A DNA stretch of 64,000 bases from Serinus canaria (Eukaryota; Chordata; Aves; Passeriformes; Fringillidae): assembly GCF_022539315.1 (NCBI RefSeq), contig NC_066313.1, forward strand, positions 38,415,059 through 38,479,058, read 5' to 3'. The notes beneath the pieces are model-generated. The model was not told the DNA's origin and did no database searches. It saw only the letters and a list, made by a program, of their open reading frames with translations. The position numbers were made by a program, and so were the translations under genes. This document shows positions 46,236 to 60,900 of the stretch, one piece after another (position 1 is the stretch's first letter; the number at the start of each line of letters is the position of its first letter).

Positions 46236-49200
46236 GATTTTTTAAACTCCTTTTCAGAGCAAACAATCCTACAACTCTGTGTTTCTGTTAAATTTTTATC
46301 AAGTACCTGAACAGTGAATATTACATATATGGAGAAAAAATCCTACTGCGAGGGACATATGCTTAGCACTAAAAAGCATGATAAACATAAATAGAAAGCA
46401 ACAAATTGAATTGCTTATATCTCTGTCCAGAATGGTTGGCTGCAGTCATTTCTACATGATGTTGAAACAGATCCATTAAACATTTTTTGTGACTTTTATG
46501 TTTGTTTGTTTGTCTGTTTTTAATTATTATTATTTATTTTCAATATTTTTTGAGGTCTTATCTTGACATTCCTGTTCTACACCTGTCCTTTCTAATCCTG
46601 TCAGTTCTGTAGCAAGCAAATCTTTAGCAAACAAAGAATCTTTAGTTTTCATAAGAGTTTGACTCTGGAGTCTTCATTCAGAGTATTTTCCCTCTTCTAG
46701 GCTGTCAGCAAATCCTTACCATGGTTTTCTGAGACAATGCTGTATTATCCTCACTTTAATAGGGAACTTGGTCACCAGTGTTAGGCAACATGGACATGAA
46801 TGCTGACCAGTTTTTATGTCCCATGTATGAAGCTAAGAAAACAACTATTTTTTTCCAGTTTTCTTAGATCTTCCCCATAAGTTTAATTCAAAGGAAATCT
46901 TAGAATAATTTCAGTTTTGACTATCAACACTTAGGAGCACTGCAAATTGAACTTCAGCCATTTGGAACATATAATTCTGTCTTTTTGCTGTACACAGTAC
47001 TGGAATGAGGTAGGGATCTTGTGGGGAAAACTATGTGATCATGTAAATAAAAACTGTCTCTGAACAGCTACATATGCCAGGGTGATTCCAGGTTACATAT
47101 TGCCTCGTACATTCTACCTTTTCTTTCATTTTTTTACACCCTACCATCCTTGTGATGCATTTCTGTTTGATTACATGTGGGCAGGGTCTGACATAGGATA
47201 GAGGGTGCTGTTTTATTTGGAGATCAAATTTGATTTTTTTGACAGTAATTTACTGTTCTCTTTTAATTTTTTGGCCATGTTCTGACTGGGATTTTCAAAA
47301 ATGCTTGAGCAAAAAATGCATGTAAGAAGACTGTAAGATGTAGGATGGATGCATGTAAGATAAATACTGAAAAGCAGTCATTTGTTTGCTGCTTCCACTT
47401 AGGAAAGTTTTGTAGTTTGCTCTGTTTTCCAGGAAATTACGACAGCCTGAAAGACACATTTTATTTTTCTTCTTTCTGCTTTTCATATTTGCCACTTTGC
47501 TTTATCTTCTAGAGCGAGTGTTTTTTCTGTCCTTTACTCGTTCTTTCCATATTTCAGAAAATTGTTTCTTCTTTCCTTTCTTATTGACTATAGGAAAATA
47601 TGGAAGTCTTCCTTATTCATTTCATGCAAAGTTCCTTGATGGTACTTTGCCCTGAAAGAAGCATTTGGAGAAAAAATATCCTGCTTTCTCCAGAAAGACA
47701 ATATTCAATAAGAATAGTGGATATAGGCTGTGCAAAGTGAAACATGCTGAATCCCCAAAGTATTTGGTGATGATACCTAAGACGTCTGACTATGTGCAAA
47801 CTTAAAACTCAGAGTTTTATAAAAGGCAGAGTGTGCAGATGCTTTCAGAAGAATGAGCAAAAAGTACATATGGTACTTGGATATCACACTTGGCAAAAAT
47901 GAAATCTAAGATATATGAGATAGATGTATTAATACTTCTTATTTTTATGACTGCAAAAGTTTGAGCTTCAGCACAAGCAGAACAATCCTTTCTTTAATTT
48001 CAACAATAATGCCTTATAAGATACTTGAGGTAAACTTTAAAATACCCCAAAAACGTAACAACATGAAAATAAAATTGTAGAGTGAATGGTTACTATGAGC
48101 AACTGCAACAAAGGAACTTTAATTCAAAGTAATCAAACATTTTAATAGGAAGTGGCACATGAGATATTTATAAAGTAATTCCAATTCTCATAAGAGAAAA
48201 TAGTTTCTTCTTAATAGAATTTAATTAATTAGAAAAAGAAGGGGTGTTTTTCTTTCCACACACAAAAAAAAAAACAAACATTTTGGAAATCAGTAAAATT
48301 TGCTTTTTGTTTTTCAATGACTCAGTCAATAGTGATGTCAAATTTAATTTATCTCATCATTCATGTGCCTCCTGGGGTTAGCAGAATTCAATCAACAAAA
48401 GTGGAAGAGTGGGTGAAGGTTATTCCACAATATCAAATAAACAAAAAACCAGTTACACTTCAGAGATATGATGTGAAATCATTCCTTTTTTTTTGTTATA
48501 TAGACAAAACTATAAAGACAGAGAGAGGGTCTGCACAGTTGCTTAATTAGAATTGGTCTGAAATAGTCTAGAAATTGATCATCGCCTCAGTCATAAAGGA
48601 TTGCTCTGGAAGAGATATTCTGTGCATTTTGGAAGACTAAATCATTGAGGTTTATTTCCTGCAGAGCCAAAGAGCCCTGTATTGATTGCCTTGGACTACC
48701 ATTGCTGCTATAAGACGTCAAATCTTTTTGTATAAACCAAATTAGCATTGATACTGAACTTCATTTAAATTTTTAATGTGCTACAGAATAATAATAGCTT
48801 GACCATTTGGAAATTACATAGCTTTGAAAAGACCTGGATACATTGCCAAGGAAAGATTGGGAAGAAAATGAGTATTTTCTCTATTCTCTGATCATTTATA
48901 GAGGAAATGAGTGTATTTCAGCAAATACTGACTCACCCGTGCTTATATGAATTCAAAATCTGTTCTTCTGATTCAAAGAATACCAGGCAAAGCATTTGCA
49001 GTTTGGCTGAAATAAGAGCCAGGAGAAATCATTAGTCTCTAGATTTCATATGGTTTTCATTTTGATACTCTTACATGGAAGCTAGCATCTAGTAAGGGCA
49101 AAATATTTTTTCCATATGTGTGTTTCAAAGAACAAAATAAGGCTGCATTACCCAACCATCATGTTACTCCTTAGTACTTGGTAACATTTAACTTTAAACA

Positions 49201-52200
49201 AAAATTTAATTTGAAGTTAGTATATTACTTTTTAACAATTGGAATAATAAATAAAATAACAGGTTTTTTTCTGATTTTTCTGGTTTTAAAAGAAAAAAAA
49301 AAGAAATTATTTTTTGGTAATTAGAGCTTCAGGGTTCAGTCCAAAAAACATACAAACATATGAAAAGCCTTCAGATTTTAAACAGATTTGCAGTTAATTA
49401 TAATTACATTGAGTACAATAAATACTAAAAGGCTTATCATTCATAACTTCAATGTACCTCAGAATTTTCCAGTGTGATAGGAAAGAGCATTCACTGTTAC
49501 TGGCCTCAAATTCATCTTGTCTCATCCATCTGACATGGGGCTTTGAAAAGCTATATTGCACCACATCTCATTAGCATGTTGATTCTTTTTTTTCCCCATA
49601 TAATTATGGGCACTCACATTCCTGGGCCAATGATCTCAATGGAGTAAGTAAAAAAGTGAGATAAATATGGTTACTTCACATTATTTTACATTAATTACTT
49701 TACAGAATTATGAATAATTGTACCTGTTTTGTGAAGATGAAAATACAGATTTCCAGAGTTGATACTGCAATGCAGGTAAGAAGGGATAGAAAGAAATTTG
49801 ATGATCATGGCTAAGGGGATATCAGCAAGATATGCTGGCCCTGAAAGGATTATGAAAGTTAAAATCAGGTCAAGATGTAGCAGCCTGCTGTGAAGGTTCC
49901 TGTAGCTTTCTCTTAAGATATATTCAAAAATGATCTTGAACTGTTCCTTACAATAATTTCTTAGTGCAACTGACAATTTATTATTTCCTTGAAGAAATTC
50001 TGGCAATTCAAACACTCCAAATAGGAGCCTGCAGGGTTTTATTTCCATGTTAGTGATTTTGTAACTGACAAACATATATCATGGGTCAGATCCTAAAATA
50101 CATGTCTGACTGAAGTAACTGTCTTCCTGGAGCAGCAGAACTGCAGAGAAATCTTGGTGTTGCCTGTACGTTGAATGGCTGGGATCTATTGGCCATTAAC
50201 AACGTGTTCCTAAACATAGTAATTTCTTGTATCTTTGTGTTTTCTCAATAATGATGTTCTCAAGCATCCATAATATTAAAAAAATACAGATTATATTCCA
50301 ACATGTGTATAGCCCACCATTTCTTTGAATTTGGATCTTTTTTAAAAGACAAAAAATAATAAATGGCTCTTAAGTGATTTCAATTTCTTAAACTTGCACT
50401 TCTGCCTGATGCCTATGGATCAGCAGCTCTAAAAAACACTAAAAACAGTTGGTTGTGGAGTTTCCTTAGCAGATTCTATTACAGTTAATCAAAATTGTTA
50501 AGGCTTATTCTTTGTCTCAGTGGGATAAATGATAAGAACAGATGAAATTTGGATAAGAAAATAAACTGAAAACAGAATAATGTTACCTGCAGAAAAGTTG
50601 TTCATTTTAGACCCCAAAATATTAGTATTCCATATTGTAGAGTATCATTGGGACACTTGTGACCTTTATGTGGACCTTTCACCTTTCAGAGAAATCATCA
50701 ATAAGAATGGTGTTTAAATAATAGAGTGATCTAGTATTTTTAAGTAATACCAAAGAAAATATTGTGATTACTTGGCTTGATCTCTCTAAATTGAGCAATG
50801 GATGTTATAAAATCTCTGTAAATAGAGCAAATATGAAAGGACAAAGAAATCATGTTTTAAAACATGTTTGTTGACAGAGATCCTGCAAAAGATTGCCATA
50901 AAGTCCATCCTGTGCTTAATCTCTTGGTGTAATAAATTTATACTTATGTCAGCCTAAATATTTATTAATTATGATTTTGTGACATCATGCTCTTAATATT
51001 TAAGATGCTCCCTTGGCTATTCTGTATTCTACATGTAGTTTACTCATGTCCAGGACAACTTTAACACTTCCCTTAGTATAAGGTCTTGAATTTTTCACTA
51101 GAAGGTGTAATTTCCACACTTTTAAATCAATAAGAAAGCTTCTCTGAATTGCCTCCAGTTTCTTGGCAACCTCTCTGAATTATAAACAGTATACAGTATG
51201 CAGTATTTAAGTAAGAGCTCTGTAAAAGAAATGATATGTACACACAATATTCATAATTTAGCCATCAGAGCTTTTTATTATTGTTGTTTTTTTTGACATT
51301 GGCTTGTAGAGATTTGATTTTAAAGTTATTCAGATAATTTAATTCAAAAATATGGTCCATGGTTCTGGTACTTAGCAACACTCTTTTGACTTTAGTGACA
51401 TTGAAAAACAAACTGTGGGTGTGAGGTAGTGTTGAATTTTCTTCTGACTCTTCAGGTAATCCAGGATTAGTGGTCTGATTATTGTGTCATTTAAATATCT
51501 TATTTCCTACCACTAGAATTTTTTTAAGGTCACTTTTAGATAATGTGAATAGGCATTTGGCATGACTAGGTACCTGGGATCCCAATAGATAACCATCAGA
51601 GTAATATACAATCCTTATTCTTAATTACATTGTCAATTAACCACTCTTTCATTGATTTCAGTGTTCACAATGCATTTTGAAGAAGAAATGAAAGCTATTT
51701 AATTTTAATTGTGTTGCCTTTTTAAAACTTAAGGATACTGTATCAGCATTATTGTTTTCATCAACCAATCTCACGACTGCATTAAAAAAAAATCCGTTTC
51801 AGATATCTGAGTTAAGATCTACTTTCCATAATTCCATGCTGATTTGGAATAATTTCCTTCCTTTAATTATTTGTTACACTATCAGCACTTTTGTATAATT
51901 CATGCCAGTTCACATGGCCTCATCTTTTTTTAGTACTTGAGTCCTACTTGTTATTTTTCAAAAGATTGTCATGTGGTTGATAGATTTGTAATTACTTGCT
52001 TGAAACTTTACTTTTCATTGACACAGCATCAACTCTGTTCAAATTTCTAGTACTTCAAGGCTTGAGTCATGGCATCAGCAGACTGGACTTTGCCATGGAT
52101 AATTTTTTAAAAACTGCTGATTTAAAATTGTGCATCATGATTACTTTTTTTTATCAGTCTTCTTACTTTATATCTTCTATGGCAAATATTTCTTCATAAT

Positions 52201-54825
52201 CTAAGAAAAGTGAAATTTTCATCTAGCTCCTGGGAGCTTAATTAAATAATCTTTAATCTTTCAAGTTTTTGAAATCACAATTATTTTAAAGAAACTTGTA
52301 TTCCTTATCAATTTGTACAGAATCTTTCCATAGATAACTTTTGCTGTCTGTAATGTCTTCCATGACTACCTTCTAGGAATTTCTTTTAATATTATGTCGG
52401 CTGTAACTGGAAATGTACTTCAGTTTTTTCTTATCTAGACATTATTCTTTGATATCTTGGCAACTAACATTATATTTAAGCTGGATCGAGACAAAAATGT
52501 TGGAAAATTTACTTCAAAATTTACAGGTAAAAACTCCCTATTCATTAGGTGGAAAAATTTTATTTCCTGATTCCTGTCTGTTGTTTTTTTATTGGTTTTC
52601 TTTTGCCAGCCTCGGTTTGTCTACATATTGCCCTTAAAACTTAATATTATTCATACAAATAGTACCCTGTATTCAGGTTCTCAATTCAGAAATAATAATC
52701 CACTTATAAGATTATGAAAGAACAGAAGTCAGAATAGTGTCATTGTACATGACTTCACAGGTATAGAGGACTGTGAAGAGTCACAAGAGAGTCTTCAGAA
52801 ATCAAATTAAAAATCTGCAAAGTAATGACAATATTCCTACTCTGCTCACTGCTGAGCACCATGTAAGACACTACAAAGATCCTGGTTAAAAAAATTGTAG
52901 CATACTTATGTCATCATCCTCTGAAATAAAATCTGAAAAGTCAAAAGATTACATGCAGCTTTCTGAGTGGGTGTATCCTTACTCTGTCATCACTGGTGTG
53001 ACACTTAATGGAATTTTTTTCAAAGAAAACCTTTCTTTAAAAAGATTTCAGCCTCTGCTGCCAAAGGGGGTGAGTTTAATTTTCTGAATCAGCTCTTGAA
53101 CAAGACTGTCAGGCAGTTTGGAAAGTGATCTGATCCTCCCTCTATTCTTCCATGGCTTCCTCTCAAATAGAAACATCTTCAGCAGCATCTTTTGACAGGT
53201 CATTTTCAGAGCCTTAAGAGAGCAATCAATGGAACATTTTCCTAAAGGGAAGCTGTTCCTATGGAAGCCTACTTAAATTACTGTGCTCACGAATTACCAA
53301 CTCAGTCCAATAAGTTAAAAATGCACTGACTGTTTCTCTGCTGTTTTTTTTATTTTACGTATTTCTTAAGCATTAATGGAATTGTTAGGCTACAAAATCA
53401 ATAAAAAGTGTTCATTCTTGAGACTATGAGGTTTCTCAGCAGCATAAATTAATTGGATCATAAAGTCCATTTCTAAACCTGGAGGAATTGCACAACAAGA
53501 AATGTCTTAGACAGTGCTGTTTGTCATGGCTAATATGTTTAAGAAGTAACCCTTCCATCCTGTTATTTTCATGTCAGTCCATCCATCCTGCACTGGAGTT
53601 GGTAATGCTGATCCATTCACTGCTAATGCCAAAGTGACTGTCCATGCACCAAGGGCAATGAAATAATGTCAGGGAAGCACACTTACCCCAGCCAGGAAAT
53701 GACACAGTGTAAGTCTTAAAGGGAAAAAGAGTCTTTAAGAGCACTGTGTTTAATGTTGTATGTTTGTGAAACAGTATTTTATTCAAACAATATTTTAATT
53801 CACTTTAATTGCTCAAATATTTCATTCTGGTTGTTTTAAAATACTAATTTTATTCAGGCAGGGTTTTTTGAGAATTTTTTGTCTTCAAGGCTGTATCTCC
53901 AGGGGTGGTAAGTATGATTCTGGAGACACTGGAGACCAGCCTAAGTAACACAGTTCCCAAATGCTGGCACTGACCCTTTATTATATATGTTAATTCCTTA
54001 CATTAAAAAGTGAAATACTTAGATTAATTCCTCAGAGAACAATTTTAAAAGAACGAGGATGAACTCGACTTTTTTCTACCCAATTAATAGGATATTGCTG
54101 GATCAATGTTCCAGTCATTCTTTCAGTTCCCATGGCTGAAAAAAAGATTATACATAGATTAAATTGAGACAATCTGTCCTTCCTACTCGTTCTTGGAACA
54201 TTTTAGGATATTTTTCTTTTTTATTTCGACATTGTTAGGCAAAACTAGGGTGGAGATAATTCATGCTGAGGCTGAAACCATTCACAAAACTATGCTGTAA
54301 CCTACATGGGTTGGTTCTGGCTAAGTTTAGAATCAGGTTATAGAGAAACATGTTCTGCCACTCAATAGCAACTTCAGTTTGAAGCATTTCAAGAAGAGTG
54401 AAAGAGAGACTTGCCAAGGGTTATCGATCTGATTGTCATTCATCTTTCTGAAGAGGCAAGTATTTTTTGTGTGTTTCACTATTTTGGAACTGTTGAAAAT
54501 CAAAAAAGGAGTTTTACTGAGTGGGAGTAAGGAAGACTGCATTACTAGAGAATGCCTCTTCAAATCATTCCATTGTTGATATCACCTTGACCTAGACATT
54601 CACAGAAATTGCAGAAAATGGAAGCTGAGTTTAGCTCCTTGAACATTGCCAGGACTTCAATCAAACATCAAAGGATCCCTGAAGTTAGGGGCTGGCTATT
54701 TAAGGATAAATCTGAAAAGGTATTTAAGCACTCATTTATGGAGAGATGAAAGTCTTATGAAGAATTTGGGCGTCATAACCTTGAATTAAAGTTGCAAAAG
54801 AGAAAAAGTAATCTGTGATAGTATT
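46236..54825. other. Unique AT-rich non-coding DNA
   Basis: More than 8 kb without a gene, RNA gene or classified repeat. The largest open frame is 126 codons on the - strand (49695-50075), without recognisable features. 48550-49030 and 49480-49680 are more complex in sequence and could contain regulatory elements. A very short splice-bounded segment on the - strand (53687-53714) is discussed under findings. Confidence 0.5.
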
Positions 54826-54957
54826 TTTAGTTTGTTGTTTTTTTGGTTTGGTTTTTTGTGGGGATTTTTGGTTGGTTGGTTGGTTTGGTTTGTTGTTTTG
54901 TTTTGTTTGTTGTGGCTTTTTAAAATTATGTTTTGAGGTTTTTTTGGTTTTTTCCCT
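54826..54957. repeat. T/G-rich low-complexity tract
   Basis: About 130 bp of T runs with G pairs, including ggttggttggttggtttggt and ttgttttgttttgtttgttg. It produces open frames on both strands rich in phenylalanine/valine or lysine/asparagine, which are artefacts. It is of the same kind as the tract at 19995-20115. Confidence 0.85.
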
Positions 54958-57900
54958 GTGGAATATTGTTTTTTTCTATCATTTAGATATAAATTGAATG
55001 ACACTAGGTGAAGAGGTGGTTTTGATTGTAAGTAATGGTAATAGATGTTTGTCCACTGCCAGTGTTTGTAGAATACCTGGTGGAAACTAAAGGCTGTTTT
55101 GCTGACTTTGTACCATCAAACCTGTGACAAGTTTGGTACAAGAAAGCTGAAATTCTATACTAAATACTATTATTTTAATGTTATTTCATCATATTAAAAT
55201 TCTCTTTACACCTCAAAATTATCTACCATTTCTCCCTATATTTGTGCTGATGGGTTTAGGCCAGCCAGTACCAGTTCACTTCTTTTTAAATGAGGAATAC
55301 TTAAATCACAGAAATTTGAGACTGGAAAGGATAGCACAAGTTTACAGCGAAGTCCAGTCAACAGACTGAAAGCTTAGTTCAGGAGATCTACCAAAAAATT
55401 AATGATGAATTCTTTCATAAATAGCAATGGACTAAATATAAAATTGTATAAAGAATAGGGAGATAAAGACCTTGTTTTATGTGCTCACAGAAAATTTATT
55501 AGATGAAGTTGTATATTGCATCTCTGTGAAAGTGATGAAAGTGATCTGAAAAAATCCAACATACAATGCTCACAGAAATAACTCACTTTAATTTTCGGGT
55601 TTCCTGCCTGAGCAGTGGAGCCAACATCATCAGGAATTTCCCAGCAATACACTGGTCACAATATGTAAGGAAGGAAGCTGAGAAAAGCAGTGTTTTGAGA
55701 TCTTGCCAGTCATAACCTGAAATTAGTGGGTTTTATCCTTGCCAGACTTTCCTAATTTGACATTTATGGCTATATAATTTGCTTGCTGCCTTTTGTGATA
55801 ATATTGCTCAATGAAAACAAAAAAATTTGTACACATCCACAACTCTTCTTTTTTCTTTTGTAAGAAGCAACCATAACTGTTTCTGCGGAACACTTGAAAA
55901 TATCTACAGAAAAAAAAAAATTTTCTCTGTGTCAATGATACAAGGATATACCATAATCACTTGCTTGAGAAAAAGAACAATATGTTTTCAGATCACTTGT
56001 AATTCATTATGTATTTAAGGAAAAAAAATCAGGTAAAAGAGATTCTAGAAAAAAAAATTATTTGTCTCAATATTTTGTTAAGCATTTTAGCATTTTTGGC
56101 TAATTCTATTGCTGATATAGATTAAATAATATTTCTAAGGAATTGCACATCCTCATATAATTTTCATTAGTCAGATACCAATACACAATAATCCTATTAG
56201 AACCTAGGTAAATTTGGTTGACCTACCCAGGAATTTCCCTAACCTTCACTGCTTATTTTCTGCCTACAATTATAAAAACTTGTTGAATTATGTATCCAAT
56301 TTAATAACAACTTTGGGTTGTCCCTTAAAAAAAAGCTCAAATAATTCAGAGGGATAAATTTAGTAAAAATAATTATTAAACAGGGCCATCATTCATTAAT
56401 TGAAATTAAATTAATATTCTCTTGCAAAGATCTGAAAAATCAAAAATAGAACGTATTTTAAAAGAAGCTTGCAGAAATGGAATGTACTTCAATTATGTTA
56501 AAATGCAAGAAAATATAAATCAAAAACTGCATTTTGCCCCTAGGAATTTCAAAAGATTATGATTAGAAACTGCAATGACTTTTCCCACTCAGGGTTCCAT
56601 TTGGCAAATCTTTCATGATTGCTTAATTAATAAAATCACATTTATAAGAATAGTGCAACTCCTTAACCCAGTCCAAAAGTCTGATTACTTTTGAAATCAA
56701 ATTGCAGTTTAATTTCAGAAATAGTTGGTATAATGCTGCTTAACCCCTACTGAGTCAAGTTCAATTGATGATTTTTAATTTCAAAAGGCCTCTGAGCAAA
56801 GCTCTTTCTCAATAATTTAGCAGGTGAGGAAAAGCCTGCAGCCAGTAATGGCAATGATACATGAAAATCATGAGAAAAAGCAAGGAGCAATTTTGACACA
56901 TTCTGACAATTATTTTTGCAAAATAAGAATCTTTATAATTATAAATTTTCATTATACTTGCAAAAGCTTGAACCCACTCTCAAGCCTTGACCTGAGGCTA
57001 ACACCCATTAATAGAAATTTCAGTACAATGCTTTATTTAACTTTTGTCAGGATACATTTTGAACACTGCATAAATCTCAAAAAAAGGTGGCTTTTTTTAG
57101 GCTCATGATTGAATTTGGCTAAGTGTTGAATAGCCCTCCAAACTGCTAAAAACTGTAGAATTTCCCAGCAAATCTTTTGAAACTAGTAGATTATGAGAGT
57201 TGGGGTTTTTTCCAGAGAGCTCACATGAAGAGGTGGTGATACATCAATTATTCACAGGATCTCAAAATGTTTTGAATTTGCAGGAAGAAAATAAAACAGA
57301 ATCCACAGAACTCTAAAAAAGCTAAGTTAGTTGCTCTCCTGCAGGTCTTGTTGAGCTGTAAATCCTTCTTTACAGTGTGTAATAAAGACAGAAGATTTGT
57401 ACCCAGTAAAAATGGCTGGATTTTTTTCCACAACTATGGTCAATAGGTGTAAACTCTCAATGCACTATAAAATAAAGAAATGGGAAAAGCAATTTTGTGA
57501 CCAGTGTTTCTGAGTTGTGGTTACCTTTCAGTAAGGTAGCCAGAAATTACTTTCTGTCACAGACCTTTTACCACATATCTGAAGTCTATTACTGATGTGT
57601 TTGTTTTTCTTTCATTTTTGTTAGTCTACTGCTTAATCTTTCTCTAAGCTGGATGTTTCTTAAACTTGAGAGATTCTGTAGGTTTAACTTTTGAACACAT
57701 TCTGATGACAATTAGATGATATAAACAGTTATTTGTATCACCTCTATCTGAGCAGGCTTCTATGCTGAAAGACAGGACAACTGAAAGAGTATATTTTAGA
57801 TTATTAATTTCAATTGAGAAGTTATTTTTGTAGCACAGGGTCTAAATAGAATATTCAGGATCATTTTTACATTACTAGAAAGACTGGCGTCAATAAAGAG

Positions 57901-60900
57901 CTACTAAAAAGAGCTGAAAATGTTTAAAATTATGTAAAATGACATTTTTAATATCTTTTGAAAGAAAATTATTTTATTTTCCAATTCATAACATATCGTT
58001 GATTTTTAAAATATTTTATTAATTTCAATTACTTGTTTTCATCCTGGAGACACTAATAGATAAAGAATAAATAGTATCTTAGGGTGACTTTGGATTGGTT
58101 GTGAATTTGCATTTTATTTAATTTGGATTCCTTTAATTGGACATATTTTACTGGCCCTGGAAACAGGGATTTTATTTTTTGTTCATTTGCTTGTTTGTTT
58201 TCTTCATAAATTCTTACAAAATATTTTTAAGAGATTTGAGTTGTTAGACATCTTATTTCCCAGAATGATCATTACCCACCTATGAACACACAAAGACCTA
58301 GAATATATAAAGAAACCTAAAGAATAATAGAAAGATGAACAAAATAAATTGTAACGAAATGAGAATCTGATTATATAATAATTGATGTTACTTTCTTTAA
58401 ACATTTTAACTGAATTTGCAGTTAAGTGCCATGGGACACATAATACCCCCAAACAACTTTCAGGATGTGCATTCTGAAGATTAAAGTACTTTTTGAACAG
58501 GTTTTATTCTCAGAATAATCTTTTGCGAGAGCATCAGCTGGGCTTCTTTGTCTATTATTCTTCCCATTTTTCCTCTTGATTTCGGCTGCCTTTGCCCTCT
58601 TCCAACTCTACAATTTGCTGAAAAAACTTAATATCTTCTCTTTATTTTTATTTATTTCTGCTTAAGAATACAGGCAATTTTTACCTTATTTCACTTAGGG
58701 AGGTCATCTCCTGTAAAATTCAAATCCATGAATGTGTAGACTGGTGATGCCTTGTAGTCAAACAGTTCAGACATCATATTTATTTAGCTATTTTAATTTC
58801 TGAAATATTCAAAGATGATAATGGACAGCAACCTGCCCCAAGCACTCAGTGCCTTTGGGCTAGAATATTGCAACAAGCTCTCTCTCTTTAGCACTGTCCT
58901 TGAAAACCCTCAAAGATTTTGTCTGGTGGGGAGTGATGAGGCATAACTCCTCAAGGGCACATCACTAAAAGAGCTGGAGACATCCATAATCCTCAGGCTT
59001 TGCTTGTCATTCAGAATGACTAAATTTCAGTGTAAGTAAGAGAAGTAAGGAGTTTTTCTCACAGAACTTGGAATCAAGTATTCTGGTTCTGGTTGAGCTC
59101 TGATTTTTATCTTTTTTTAATTATATCATGAAGTTTTTAATGATGGTGAAAGATTTTCTTTACAAAGATGATCAAAATTCTGTACTGTGTTGAAAACTCA
59201 AGCTGTCATTTATTTTCTTTATAGTGGTGTGAGGGATAAATTTTTTTGCATTCTGATAGAAAATGTTGTAAAATCATTAATTTCTGAACCTCTATCTACT
59301 GTGCAATACAAACAAAAATAAAAAAAAAAGGTCCCTGTGAAAATCTTGATATTTTTCTAAGATGCTGTATATGGTTCTCCCTGCAAAAAAGGAAAGTGGC
59401 ATTTTCATAATTGTTGAAGTCTATTATTTGTTTTGTGGTGACCTGGTGGAGATCAAATCCTTCTATACCAGAGAGAGAAAGAGAGGGTCTCTACCCTGAG
59501 GAGCCTTAATATAGGAAATTGAAGTGATGAAATTAAGTAGAGCAGCAGATTAGTAGAGCAGTATCAGCAAGGCCAAAGGGTAAGGTTGCAGAGAGAAGTT
59601 CAGCTATTCTCTGTAGCCATGTTCTTTAGTACTGGGTTTTTGTATTGGTTTAGTTTGATTTCTCTTGGTAAGGCAGTAGCAGCAGCAGGTCATGGACCAG
59701 GACTCCACTTTACCAGATACTACACAAGTGAACAAAAAGATTGTTTTTGTAATTGTTCTTTATAATTAATAAGTCATTATAATAATAAATGTTTGAAAAC
59801 AATGAAAAATTGTTCCTATTTTTTGTTGTAATGAGAAATATCAGTAAGAAAATATTTTAATTACCAAGAAGAGTCTAAAAAAGAGTGTTATATTTCTGCC
59901 ATGTTTAAATATATAGGGTGATTTTCAGGGGTAGCTCTTTGTAAGTTCAAAAATAATTCAGATACTAAGATTGCTCTCCTGCATGAGACTTGTTGTTTTG
60001 AGACTGATAAGTGGCAATTGCCATAAAACCTTAATTAAGGTGCTTCTATGTTTGGAAAAAAAAAAGTATTGTAAGGATATATGGATGGTAAAAAGATATG
60101 TGGATGCCTGAAATGTAAGGACATCTGCATTATGATGATATCTGGTTAATGGCAATTCAACCTGAAAAACAATGATATGAATCAGGAGAAGAGTTAAACA
60201 CTTAGGTATAAAAACCTAAGTGTTGAGGAAGTTACAGAAACACTACCACAGATGAAGAGCTCACAGAACACTGAAAGGATCAGTGGAGCATTGCCTTGGA
60301 GAGATTTACACAGAGCTTCATAATCAAAAAAAATGGAGGAAACGCAATCAGCATGGGTCTAAAGAGTAAGAGCAAATTTACGAGAGGATATTTAGATGTG
60401 TAAGTCTAGTTATGGGAAGTTTTAAGGAGATTGTACAGAGGGATGAACTGGTTTGGCAAACTAGAGAGGAGTGGGGTAAAATTGGCCAGCTCTTTGTAAG
60501 CCTACTGCTGGACCTTACTCTGACCATGCCAGGAGAAATCCTTCTGGTTTGAAGTTCTCCATGTATTCTCTGGATATATATTATTTAAATGTTCCACTTA
60601 ACAGGGTTCTCTCTATCTCTCTCTTCCTAATGCATTCTTGTTTATGATAAACAGGTTTGGTGTAGATAGAGGGTGTTTTCTTCTCTTTGTTTTCTCTCCA
60701 AGAGGGAGAGTAACAGTCTCATATTTCTCTTCCAAAATGTAATTAAAGGGTGGGGACCACAAATAAACTTTATTATAGGGTGGAAATTTATGACAGTAAT
60801 ATAAAATACATAGGATAATATGTAGAAAGACAAAATGATTGTTGATTTTTGACAGATTTATTTGGAGAATTTCAACAAGACATAAGGTTTATGCAATCTA

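Noticed and set aside
49695..50075. 126-codon open frame on the - strand
   Set aside because: No motif, no splice signals tied to it, Leu/Ile/Phe-rich composition as expected for AT-rich chance frames.
55303..55360. Antisense CR1 3' terminus (aaatcacagaaatttgagac, ggaaagg)
   Set aside because: Only about 50 bp with partial resemblance; too short and diverged.
60197..60224. Hairpin as a microRNA precursor or transcription terminator
   Set aside because: The 11-bp stem is too short for a precursor and there is no supporting context.
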